Of a DNA stretch of 64,000 nucleotides, positions 32,701 to 42,495 are shown piece after piece (positions within the stretch are counted from its first letter, which is position 1; every line of letters begins with the position of its first letter). The DNA lies in NCBI RefSeq assembly GCF_018446385.1, contig NC_055999.1:83494281-83558280 (forward strand), written 5' to 3'. The position numbers were made by a program, and so were the translations under genes. The notes under the pieces are model-generated. The model did no database searches. It saw only the letters and a list, made by a program, of their open reading frames with translations, and was not told the DNA's origin. The stretch comes from Zingiber officinale. Taxonomy: Eukaryota; Streptophyta; Magnoliopsida; Zingiberales; Zingiberaceae.

Positions 32701-35700
32701 AAAGAAGATATAAATTAGAAGCATGTTCTGCAGCTGTGGCAGATGACTCGAAGGCTAGAGAGTCACTAGAAAGTGCTAAAGAATGCTTGTGTCTTGATCT
32801 TCAATTGTACACCTGCAGAGGAGGCTGGTCCAAAATGGGGGTTTAATAGTAAGAGTCATGAGAAGTGACAATGAGAAAAGAATAAGAACATTATCCTTTA
32901 TTGACTTAGATGGAGAGGCTGAAGAGATAAAGATCGAAGTCAACTCTAATAAAAGTCACATAAGACAATGTGACTCTGGAGAGTGGGAGTAATAGATTTT
33001 TTGAGACGAAAATAATCAAAAAATACACATTTGACAAAGCATGGAGATAACTTAATCTTGTGTAGAAGATCCTAGATGTTCAAGGTAGGCAAAATTGAAT
33101 ACCTATAAAGGGTGAGAATATATAACATCCTTGGGAAAAGAAATTATAGAAGAAATTTGGTCACGAAGAGTGAAGGATGACACCCAATTTGTAAGATCAC
33201 ATGCAACAAAAAGTGCATTTCCATATAAAGAAAAAGGGGTGTGTATAGGAGTAATGTATGAGCAATGTTGACTAAGTGTGAATTGTCTTCCATGTTTCAT
33301 TGATTTGTTATGGCAAATGTTGACAGAAAGTTTAGTGAAGAATATTATGGCTCAAAAGAAATAAGAGAAATACTCTAGCATTATCACTGCAAAAAACATT
33401 AGAAGACCACCAATTTGGCTCTCAGTCTTGACATAGAAGAAGAAAATACAAAGAAAATTTTACTCTTTCATTAGGAAACACCATGCCATTTAGGAGTAGT
33501 TATCAATGAAAAGTACAATGTACTTAAACCAAGAATGGCTTCGACCCCATATATTAGAATGAATCAAATCAAAGGGTGTAGATGCGTCTTATGGATACTA
33601 TTAGGGCGTCTCCAATGAGAGGTTGTTAAAGAGGTTTGTGAAATGAAAAAACTGAAGAAAAAAACTCTGACCATTATGGAGGAAAGGTTTGAGGTTTGTA
33701 GTTTAAGAGCGGTGGTGAAATTTCAAAGCCGCTCTTTCTTCTCAAAATTAACAATGTAGGTGGCCCAGTAATTAATGATGAAAATTATACATAGAGATAT
33801 TAAATGAAAAAAATAATAAATAAACATGTGTGATTTGATAATGTAGAGTCCACAAAAAAGTCGTAGGGAGGTTATTTGATTGTGGAGAGAGTGGTAGATT
33901 TTTATATTTTTGATGTGGCATTAACGTGACATTGGAGACTACAAAAAAGCTATTATACGACTCTAACTATTGGAGATGCCCTTAGAGAACAAGAACCTAG
34001 TTTTAATTGTAAGGAATGTTTTCTGTTCCAAACATTGATAGATGTCTCAATTTGATGGATCTGTTCAAACCTCTAGAACAGCTCTATCTATGTCTCATGT
34101 ATGATCTAAGTTACCTTATAAAAGGAGTGGCTATGGTCACTCAATATCCTCTTTTCAAAAAAAAAAAAAGTTTAGGGGATATCCAACAAAGATATCCATA
34201 TTTTTATGCTTTTGACTCAAGTTTATGTTGAGTGGAGGGTTGAATATCATACACCATCTGTCCAAACTATTAGGAAGAGAATTTAGGAGTCCATCTTGAG
34301 AGTGGGTACTTAAAAGAATACTGAAAGTTGTGCAAAAGTTTACTTTTGAGAGCCAACCAATTAATGAGGAAAGAGGTAGTTAGTGTAGCTTCACCCTAAT
34401 AATAATTGGTCAGGAATACATTTTTGCATCAAAATTAGTTTTGTCCATGCTTCCTATGCATGATGGAGAAGAGGATTGATGATAATTGGTAAATGAGTGG
34501 ATTAAACAAAAGAAATATTCTTCCTTTTATTCACATCTACACTTTTTTTTTTCTTTCGTCCATCTACCTTTTCTTCCATGTAAGGGTCTGGATGCCAACC
34601 TCCCAGTTAAAGCCCTCTATTGCACAATTAGGTACGTTTTGTGACCTCAATAACTCAGCTCCATCCATGTGAAAAATATCTGAAAGTTCGATTGGGAAAT
34701 GGTGCAAATGGTTGTAGGTCAAGGAACTTCTTTTGTGTTTGATTTGAAATTTGTTTTGTGCATACATGATTAAAGTGTAATTCTTTCAATTAGCAGATAA
34801 ACCATAGATTTGAACTGTAGTATGATTATTTTTTTCTTTCATTACATTGCATACTTTAAGGACAATCTTTATGGAAGAGTATTGGCGGTGTTAAGGAGAA
34901 GATGTGTTCTGCTATATTTCAGGAATCCCCTAAGATATCAATCCCTAAATGAAATTTCTTTCACAATTGTTTGGTTATGATGTACTCCTATGGCACAAAT
35001 GTCTTGAAACACACTATTCCTGTAACCTAAAATCATTGCATACTTATTTATCTCTATCTAATGACAAGGGTAATGGTGCGAACAATATACCCAATGTGGT
35101 TCGACTCTTCTCCGGAACCCCGGACGGGCAGGAGCTTCGTGGGCTGCCTTTTTTTCTATCTATTGACAAGGGTCGGATGAATATTTTTCTCATGAGTTTA
35201 CCCAATCCTCCAATATAGTAAAAGAAATGGCTTTTATTTACGAAATTAATTTTACCTTCTCCGTCATCATATATAAGCAACTTACACTTCATATTTTTTG
35301 AAGGACAAAAATCGAAGGGGTGCCTCTTATTATCAAAATCATTGGAGTGTGTTCCCTTTTGATTTTCATCAAAAGGGCAACCCTAGTTCAACCATAATAT
35401 ATTTTCTCCATAATACCTTTGTCAAACCAGTTCCATACAACTAAACAGGTTCATGAAAAACTTAATAGTTTCATGAAAATTGAACAGCTTTAATCCGTCA
35501 GATGATTGAAGATGGGGATCTTGATGATTAGGTGAGTTTGATGAGGTGGGAGGAGAGCCTTCTGAAATTCTTTATCAACAAACAAGGTAGGAAGCATTAG
35601 GTTTGTGGGGTGTTTTGCGAGAGAATAAAGATGGAGTGTCAAATGATTTCTAGCCGATGACCAAAAGAGATTAATAGTGTGGGAGAGGCGCCTTCGATGG

Positions 35701-37005
35701 ATAAGCAAGGATATAGAGCTTGGAGGGGAGATTCTGGAAAGAAGGGTTCTCACGAGAGGGAACCAAGGAAAATGAATAAAACCGATGAGATTTATTATAC
35801 TATTATAAAATTTGTTCAATGGGGGTATTATGGATTAGGATTGCATTGGGGTGCCCTTTTGATGAAAAATCAAATGGGTAACCCTTCATTGGTTTTGATA
35901 ATAAGGGATGCCATTTTATTTTTCACTCCTTTAAGAAATTATAAATGAGGGCTTTGAGTGCATATGGATAAACCCAAAAAACACAAGTTTCAATATTCAA
36001 CTTCGAGGATGACGCTTTAACTAGCACCCTTTTCAACCTCCTTGGAAATTTGAATATGATTTATAACTTGCTGGAAAGCTAAAAGAGTTTAGTTTCCATT
36101 ACTTCTAGCTTCCAAGGAGTCATTCTCTGGAAAACACTACACCTTTCTGGATCCATTTACCACATAGTTGAGAACTTTGTTTAGGTTATAAAGTAACAAT
36201 TCGAACAATTCGTGAACCTCTTCATAAACATGATAAAATCCAAATGCAATCAAGTAGCTTATTTTCAACACTCATTTCAAGTGACAGGCTCTAACACTAC
36301 TCCAAATGACACATTTAGAAAGGGAACAAGAGAATATTATACCCTGAAGGCTGGAAGCAGAGTGCAAAGTATTCTTGCTGCTGTTCTCTGCCCTTCTTTA
36401 TGGGAGGAGGGGGTTAAAAATGAATTGTAGTTGTGGAATGCCAAATAACTCCTAGTCACTCCATTCAGCTTTAGGTACAGGCAAACAAACACTGTATAGC
36501 ATATCCACCTTTCGTATATGACTTTTTAATCCATAATGCAGGCTTTTCACTTTCTTGTGGTTTTGCTGTATAGGAGTTTTCTTCATTCGACAATCAAAAT
36601 GGAGCGAGGACTTCTTAGACTCTTGGTGGAATCAAACATCTTTTATTCAGTTTGGCTCAACCAAGAGTGGTGATAATGCAGCACTGAAGTACCTAATTGA
36701 CAGCCTTCCTGAGGAGGAATTGGACAGCCATGTTGTCACATCGCAGATGCAGTGCCTGTTCAACTCCTATCCTTGGGTTCCTTCTTGGAAATCTTTTTAT
36801 CGCTTTATTTCGTCGCCTCTGGTTACTTGGAACGGTAGTCCCGCCGCTCAGTTCTTACTCATACAGGAAACTGATTGATTAAAATGGTTGCCATGCTATT
36901 GCAGGAGTTTACTCTGATGGGGACTTTTTGGTACACCTTGCTGGCCTGGACGAGAAGAAGAAATGGGTCGATGAGATACTACAACAGTTAAGAACTGTCG
37001 TTTAA
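29778..37005 (+). CDS. GT34-type (GMA12/MNN10-like) glycosyltransferase, five exons
   Basis: Exons 29778-30233, 30337-30369, 30462-30552, 36574-36834 and 36905-37005 total 942 bases, 313 residues. The start is the first ATG in frame (MAPKPPSRWAK). The frame also extends upstream without Met. A type II anchor spans about residues 20-42 after a basic N-terminus, indicating the Golgi lumen. The catalytic region begins near 70. The string NWSKILAVRAHLPHYDWVFWNDADT, broken across exons 1 and 2, holds the DxD metal and sugar-nucleotide site at 151-153. WWNQ, SGDNAALKYLI and the C-terminal HLAGLDEKKKW agree with the family. The donor sugar is probably UDP-galactose, UDP-xylose or GDP-mannose; I cannot say which. 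It is not a close match to the XXT xyloglucan xylosyltransferases. Intron 3 is 6.0 kb. Confidence 0.85.
30860..33590 (-). pseudogene. Antisense Ty1/copia relic in intron 3 of the GT34-type gene
   Basis: On the minus strand an integrase block (PFDLIHSNIWGRS...LFIDNYS, 33580-33482) is followed by RT blocks. LYKLKQALRDWL is near 32255-32195. IVYMHDIIITGDD is near 32129-32085, where the usual YVDD has become YMHD. Order and spacing fit copia. Near 30880 a TAGTCCCACATTGG motif common in copia LTRs suggests the 3' LTR. It is heavily decayed and lies opposite to the host transcript. Confidence 0.75.
33604..33981. mobile_element. PIF/Harbinger (Tourist-like) MITE, TSD TTA
   Basis: Inverted ends GGGCGTCTCCAAT and ATTGGAGATGCCC are flanked by TTA at 33601-33603 and 33982-33984. 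At 378 bp it is too small to code. It inserted in the copia relic within intron 3. Confidence 0.88.
35053..35172 (+). mobile_element. 5'-truncated Au-type SINE with ~18-bp TSD
   Basis: The body 35071-35154 has the 3' end of a plant tRNA-derived SINE: CAATATACCCAATGTGGTTC, CTTCTCCGGAACCCCGGACG, GGAGCTTCGTGGGCTGCC and a T run. The flanks TCTATCTAATGACAAGGG (35053-35070) and TCTATCTATTGACAAGGG (35155-35172) match at 17 of 18 positions. The Pol III box A and B part is missing. Confidence 0.85.
35292..35942. mobile_element. Fold-back/MITE-like element with ~100-bp terminal inverted repeats
   Basis: Left CTTATTATCAAAATC...CCCTTTTGATTTTCATCAAAAGGG is the near reverse complement of right TGCCCTTTTGATGAAAAATCAAATGGG...TTTTGATAATAAGGG. 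It lies in intron 3 of the GT34-type gene. I see no certain TSD. Confidence 0.7.
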
Positions 37006-38355
37006 ATGTTCAGTTGCTCCGATCCTCTACTTAGGCTACAGCGGTCTGTTTGATTGGATTTAACTGAACTTTATCGTGAAATTTGTGCTGTACTTGTTTG
37101 CTTAGCATTAGAACTCCTGGGGTACACAAACGAGCCGTGGATTTCCCATCAGCGATATTTTGGAATCTGAAAAATAAGTCTAAAATGGAGTCCATTTAGA
37201 GACCGTCAGATATCATATAAAGGTGAGGATTTTCTTTTTCACGAAGAAATTTTTCTATGTCAGATTATTTTTTGATGAGTTTTAGTGAATAATGTGGCAA
37301 TGTAATCTCGTTTTAACTTAAGAAAAAGAGCATTAAAAGTGGCATTTCTTTTATTGTTTCTCTGACTCGTTTAGGACTAGAAAGCAGTTTGAAAAAGATA
37401 ATGATAAATAAAATTCTTAATGGAGTTAAAAATAATCATAATAAGTTAAGTGCATCTCTAACTTCACGTGTCAATACTAGTATTGAGAAGTAATACAAAG
37501 TTAAATTGTAATAAGTATATTTTATTCGAAGGCTTTGAGTGAGTATTTTGAAGGGAGAGGTTGTAGAAACCAAACTAAAACCAAAATTAGTCTTACCTCT
37601 TTTAAAATTATTTGACAAATAATTATTTATATTTTTATTATTAAATTTAAACTAGGCAATATGTTGTTATACAAGCAATGCAATAACTGAAATACGAATA
37701 TGATCAAATATAACTGAAATGATTTACAAATTAAATCTTTGCTTTTATTCACTGTTTGTCATTTTGGATTACCTCTTGAAGTCTAGAAATGAAAAAGTAT
37801 TCTCCTTTAAAATCTTCAAGAATCGGTTTTGAAAATATTTTCAAAATATTTTTTTATAACTTTTAAGTCGGAGCTGATTTTGGAAATCGTTGTGTAAAAG
37901 GACTCTTATCAACTTTGGTTTGACTATGATTGATTATTATTGTTCCTCAATCGATTGATGCTCAAACAGTCGAATGTCATAGTCAACTCGGAAATTTTTT
38001 ATTTATTATTGCAAAGCCATCAATCGACTTATGGGCAACCAATCAAGTTCTCAATCAAGTTTTGAACTTTTTATTTGCTCGAATCGACAACAGTCAATTG
38101 ATCAACCGACTTTTTATTTATTCAAACAACGACAATAGTTGATTGATCAACTCTCTTGATAAGGATCAGTCAAGTTACTACAATAACAACAGTCATTGCC
38201 CAATTCAACTAATCAATATTAATCAATTTGATTAATTAATTTCGTAATTTTTTATTTGCTGCAATAACTATCGGTCGTCATTGTTATCGGCTGATTGTTA
38301 CTGTAATAAAAACTCTAAACCATAAAAACTCTAATAATAGAAGAATCTTAAACAT
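37006..38355. other. 3' flank of the GT34-type gene and AT-rich spacer
   Basis: No gene is seen. From about 37920 to 38280 diverged words such as TCAATCGATTGAT and GATTGATCAAC recur. Confidence 0.5.
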
Positions 38356-38463
38356 TGTAGTAGAAGCCCTAAATAGTGGGCATAATGTTGAACATTAGAA
38401 TTCACACTGAGTAGTAGAAGCCCTAAATAGTGGGCATAATGTTGAACATTAGAATTCACACTG
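38356..38463. repeat. Exact 54-bp tandem duplication
   Basis: GTAGTAGAAGCCC...TTCACACTGA is present twice, 38356-38409 and 38410-38463, with no difference I can see. Confidence 0.92.
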
Positions 38464-38984
38464 AGTACCTTTATACCAAAGGACCCTCATGTCTCCTAAA
38501 CTTTCTCTTATGATTAGTACATGTTAATTCTGACTTGCTAGGGGCTCATCCTTGATTAGTATTTGATTGACTTTAACTTATTAAGATTTTATTTGTCCAA
38601 TATTTTATCAACCTTGACCTACTGGGTGTTGGTGTAGCGGAGCCGACAAGAGAGGGATGAATTACCTAAAAAAAATAACTCCTCGTTCTTTTAATTTGAT
38701 TAGTAGCACAATAAAAATAACAATAATAAAAGAAATAACAACTTAAAAAGAGTAGGTAAAAGGTCGGAGTTTTACTTGGTTACAACAAAAATGGTTGTTA
38801 ATCCAAGGCATTGAAAAATACTAGAAGATCTCTTTCGTTGAAGGCGGAGAAGCTTTTTACACACATTGACAGTTTAAGAATGACTAGGAAAGTTAATACA
38901 GAATTTGTTGTTAATTTCCTAGCTCCAGGGGCTATTTATAACTCTTGAAAAATTTTATCCGAGGGTTGAAGACGCCTTTAATAG

Positions 38985-39195
38985 GCTGGAAGGCGCCTCC
39001 AGTGTGGCAAGCGTTATCCGTGTGAAGATGAAACTCTATCTTCACTAACGATTACTGATTGCTCAGTCTAAGACGCCTTCAAGGGGGTTGAAGGCGCCTT
39101 CCAAAAAGGTATGAGGGTGCCTTCAACGGATTGAAGGCGCCTTCTACCAAAAAGGCGCGAGGGCGCCTCCAGCATCATTGGAGGCGCCTCCAGCA
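38985..39195. repeat. GAAGGCGCCTTC / GGAGGCGCCTCC palindrome cluster
   Basis: Five GGCGCC-centred palindromes (about 38991, 39090, 39134, 39161, 39181) plus degenerate ones (GACGCC, GGTGCC) lie within the antisense LTR. Confidence 0.8.
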
Positions 39196-39649
39196 ACTCC
39201 ATAGCTCTCCGTTTGCTTTTCCACTATTCCAATCACCTAGGTGATTTCATCCATCCGGAATTGGGCTCACCCGGACTCAACTCTGGCATTCTCCTCGAGC
39301 AGCCTTCCTCCGTAGCTTTTCATTCCTCGGACTGCCACGCACGTCCTTCTCGTCCGCCGGTGTACTCTTCTACATCATCTCGTCCTTCGGATGTATCGAG
39401 CCCATCGACTCTCTTCCAGTTGTTGGTGCAATTTCCAGTAGGTCAAGGTTGACCGTGACCAAGCCTAAACCTTGGTCATGGTTTCGATGTTTGACAATAC
39501 AGAAAGACATGTAGACATGGACAATGCAGGTGCAGTTGTCCATGCGGAGAGATACTGATCAGGGTCTGATCAGGTTGAATGAAGAAGAGTCAAGTAGGTC
39601 AAAGTTGACCGGATACTTGACTGGGAAGTCCTAACTGGGATGTTAGGCA

Positions 39650-39905
39650 GTTCGGAAAGTCCTGGTGAGTGAAGTCAGGCAGTCAGAAAATCCTAGTGAG
39701 TGAAGCTAGGTGAAAATGGAAGTCCTGGTGAGTGAAACCAGGCAGAGGGAAAGTCCTGGTGAGTGAAGCCAGACAGTGGGAAAGTCCTGGTGAGTGAAGT
39801 CAGGCAGTTGGAAAAGTCCTGTTGAGTGAAGCCAGACAGTTCGGAAAGTCCTAGTAAGTGAAGCTAGGCAGTTTGGAAGTCCTGGTGAGTGAAGCCAGGC
39901 AAGGG
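39650..39905 (+). repeat. ~32-bp tandem repeats in the 5' LTR
   Basis: About eight degenerate copies of GTCCTGGTGAGTGAAGCCAG plus a short spacer; the 3' LTR has the same set at about 44605-44850. Confidence 0.85.
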
Positions 39906-40097
39906 AAATCCAGATGGGTCAAGGTTGACCAGACATCTGGTGAAAAGTCCAAGCAGGAAGCTTGGCACGGGAAAAGTCCAAGTATGGAGACTTGGCACGG
40001 AGAAGACCAAGTTGGAGACTTGGCACGGAAAGTCGGAGAGGGTTCGGTAGCTCGTTCTCAGGACCAAGTAGGGTTTAGGGCTGGGAGCTCTAAACCT

Positions 40098-40450
40098 GGA
40101 TCGGTCTGGTGACCGATCCAATGATACGCTGGGTTATCTGATCGGTCTGGTGACCGATCAGTAACCAAACAGAAGCATTCTGTTGCTTATCTGATCGGTT
40201 AGCAGACCGATCAGTGATCGATCAGTAGCATACAGTGAAGTTCCTGATCGGTCTGCAGATCGATCAGGAGACGATCAGAAGGAGATCATCTTCGGGAGGG
40301 AAAGGTCTTGATCGGTCATGGGACCGATCAGGGAAGGACCTGATCGGTCACCATGACCGATCAGGGAAGGGCCTGATCGGTCACCATGACCGATCAGGGA
40401 AGGGCCTGATCGGTCTTGTGACCGGTGGACCGATCAGGATGAAGCCTGAT
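40098..40450 (+). repeat. TGATCGGTC...GACCGATCA palindrome array in the 5' LTR
   Basis: Eight hairpin units are centred near 40109, 40149, 40202, 40255, 40319, 40352, 40385 and 40422. A TGATCGGTCC half-unit follows at 40447. Each has 8-10-bp arms and a loop of a few bases. Confidence 0.9.
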
Positions 40451-40511
40451 CGGTCCACGTCCTAGCCGTTGCGTAGCAACGGCTAGTTTCTTCTGTGTCT
40501 TCTTCGCAGGT

Positions 40512-40519
40512 TATAAAAG
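40512..40519 (+). promoter_or_regulatory. TATA box of the gag-only element LTR
   Basis: TATAAAAG, directly after the palindrome array and about 470 bases before the LTR end; the same box is in the 3' LTR near 45408. Confidence 0.7.
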
Positions 40520-40989
40520 GGGTTGAGGAGCTACTGTTCTGGGGTTACTACTTCTTCCTTGTTGCTTCTGCTTCTTGCTGCACTTGATCTTTGCTGAGCT
40601 CTCTGCTTCGTGAAGCTTCGTGTGAGCATCCCCGGCTGGTCAGCTGCTGCTGTTCTTCCGTGAAGTTGCTGCTTCGTCAACGGAAACCAGTCGAAGGCAA
40701 GCAAGGTGTTTTACATTCATATTGTCTGTATTTCTTGCTGTATTTCTATCTTGTTGTTGCAAGTTATTGTGGCGAGGTTTCTCCACCCAGAATGAGTTGT
40801 TATTAGCCGGTTTTCCGGGGTCTCATCCACCGACGGATTGATAGGCTTCGTCCACCTTACGGACACGCCGAGGAGTAGGAGTATCATCTCCGAACCTCGT
40901 TACATCGACAAGTTTGAGGAAGAAACGCGAAGATTTGGGGTCGGCTATTCACACCCTCCTCTCTAGCCGCGATCATCGGCCCTAACAAG

Positions 40990-41001
40990 TGGTATCAGAG
41001 C
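40990..41001 (+). other. Primer-binding site (tRNA-iMet type)
   Basis: TGGTATCAGAGC lies two bases after the 5' LTR and is complementary to the 3' end of plant initiator tRNA-Met. Confidence 0.9.
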
Positions 41002-41049
41002 GAGGTCGCTCTTCGCCGGATTAACACCCGAGGGAGCACAAGCTAGAGA

Positions 41050-42495
41050 ATGGATATACTCGGAGAAGACATCACAATTCCACCCTTCTACGATCGCGAC
41101 GACTTCGCGTATTGGAAGGTAAGGATGAAGTATTTCCTTATGACTAACATTGAAAATTGGAGTTGTGTACAATTAGGTTTCACTCCTCCGATGGATAAAG
41201 AAGGAAAACCTCTTGAGAAGAAGAAGTGGATGAAGGAGCAAATCCACCAATCCACAATCAACGACGAGGTAATGAAAATATTTGAATTCTCATTACCTAA
41301 CGATATATTGTGTAAGATAGGTGGTTACAACAATGCCAAGGAATTGTGGAACAACTTGGCCAAGTTCCATGAGGGGAGCTCCACTTCAAGCCATGAAGAG
41401 GAGTCAAGTGAGCCAAGTAGCTCACATCATGGAGGAGAGGAATTAGAAGTTGAGGGCTACTCAACATCTAAGGAAGAAGAGGAGGAGAGTTCTTCTTCAA
41501 GATCGGAGCAAGAAGAAGAAGCTTCTATCTCCGGAAGGGATGAAGGAGAAAGCATACAACCATCCTCAACCCTAGGTAACTCAAGCATTTTAATTTCGAA
41601 TAAATTACACATAATGTGCTTTGAGTGTAGGGAATATGGACATTACAAGAGTAAATGTCCAAAGAGGATAAGGAAGACTCCACCGGCACCAAAAGTCAAG
41701 GAAGCCGAAGTCCCGATACGCAAGAGCAAGGAGCACGTGGTGTGCTTCCAATGCAAGCGAAGGGGACATTATCGGAGCCAATGTCCGAGGGGGAGGCAAC
41801 CTCACAAGGACAAGAAGACGAGCACATCGATAGGGGGAGCTAAGGCAAACCCTAAGGTAATCTCTAAGACACATTATTCCAATAATAATAAGACACATGC
41901 TAGTAGCCTTATTGCTATTGTTAATAATGGTGAGCATGATAACATTAGAAATCGATACACATGCTTAGGTGCCAAACATGTGAGCCTAGATAAGGATAAC
42001 ACTAGGAAAGCCAACCCTAGAATTAACCCATCTAAGGTTAAGGGAAACCTAGATAGGAATCCCAAAACTACTAGACATATGCCTAGGAGTACCTCAAAGA
42101 ACAATGAAAAATTAAAAATTGAGGTATTAGAGAAGGAGAATCAAGTCTTGAGGTCAAGACTTGATACTTTGGAAAAGACTCTTAAGAACTTGGAGAAGTT
42201 ATCTCTAGGGTTTAAGGGTCAAAAATCAATGTCCAAGGACAAGAAAGGTTTGGGTCACAAACCTAAGTCCCAAGTGGTCAAGCCCACTTACCATGATGTT
42301 CCATTCGATTATGGAACAAAATCTAGGGCTAGGAAGACCATCACCAAGGTCACAAGGGGAGTCACCCCTAGAGTTGATCTTGATGAGTCCCAAATGACCA
42401 AGGCTTTAAAGCCTAAGAGGGTCATTAGGAGGGTTGCTAGGGAAGTCATCCCTAGTGAATATTTAGTGAACCCAATGAGCTCAAATAGGTATTGA
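41050..42495 (+). CDS. gag: Copia-type gag polyprotein of the gag-only element
   Basis: Intact 481-codon frame. Residues 1-105 resemble the DUF4219/UBN2 copia gag domain (ITIPPFYDRDDFAYWKVRM...AKELWNNLAKFHEGS). An acidic Ser/Glu-rich region (about 108-175) follows. Two CCHC zinc knuckles come next, CFECREYGHYKSKC (about 197-210) and CFQCKRRGHYRSQC (about 234-247). A coiled coil (about 355-385) precedes a basic C-terminus ending REVIPSEYLVNPMSS. The product would form the capsid and bind element RNA. It is unusual that pol is completely missing after the stop. Confidence 0.9.
   Translation: MDILGEDITIPPFYDRDDFAYWKVRMKYFLMTNIENWSCVQLGFTPPMDKEGKPLEKKKWMKEQIHQSTINDEVMKIFEFSLPNDILCKIGGYNNAKELWNNLAKFHEGSSTSSHEEESSEPSSSHHGGEELEVEGYSTSKEEEEESSSSRSEQEEEASISGRDEGESIQPSSTLGNSSILISNKLHIMCFECREYGHYKSKCPKRIRKTPPAPKVKEAEVPIRKSKEHVVCFQCKRRGHYRSQCPRGRQPHKDKKTSTSIGGAKANPKVISKTHYSNNNKTHASSLIAIVNNGEHDNIRNRYTCLGAKHVSLDKDNTRKANPRINPSKVKGNLDRNPKTTRHMPRSTSKNNEKLKIEVLEKENQVLRSRLDTLEKTLKNLEKLSLGFKGQKSMSKDKKGLGHKPKSQVVKPTYHDVPFDYGTKSRARKTITKVTRGVTPRVDLDESQMTKALKPKRVIRRVAREVIPSEYLVNPMSSNRY

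Larger units (their letters stand above)
39421..40987 (+). mobile_element. 5' LTR of the gag-only element
   Basis: TGTTGGTGC...CCTAACA, 1567 bp. It contains about eight ~32-bp repeats of GTCCTGGTGAGTGAAGCCAG type (39650-39900), a palindrome array (40098-40450) and a TATAAAAG box at 40512-40519. Confidence 0.93.
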
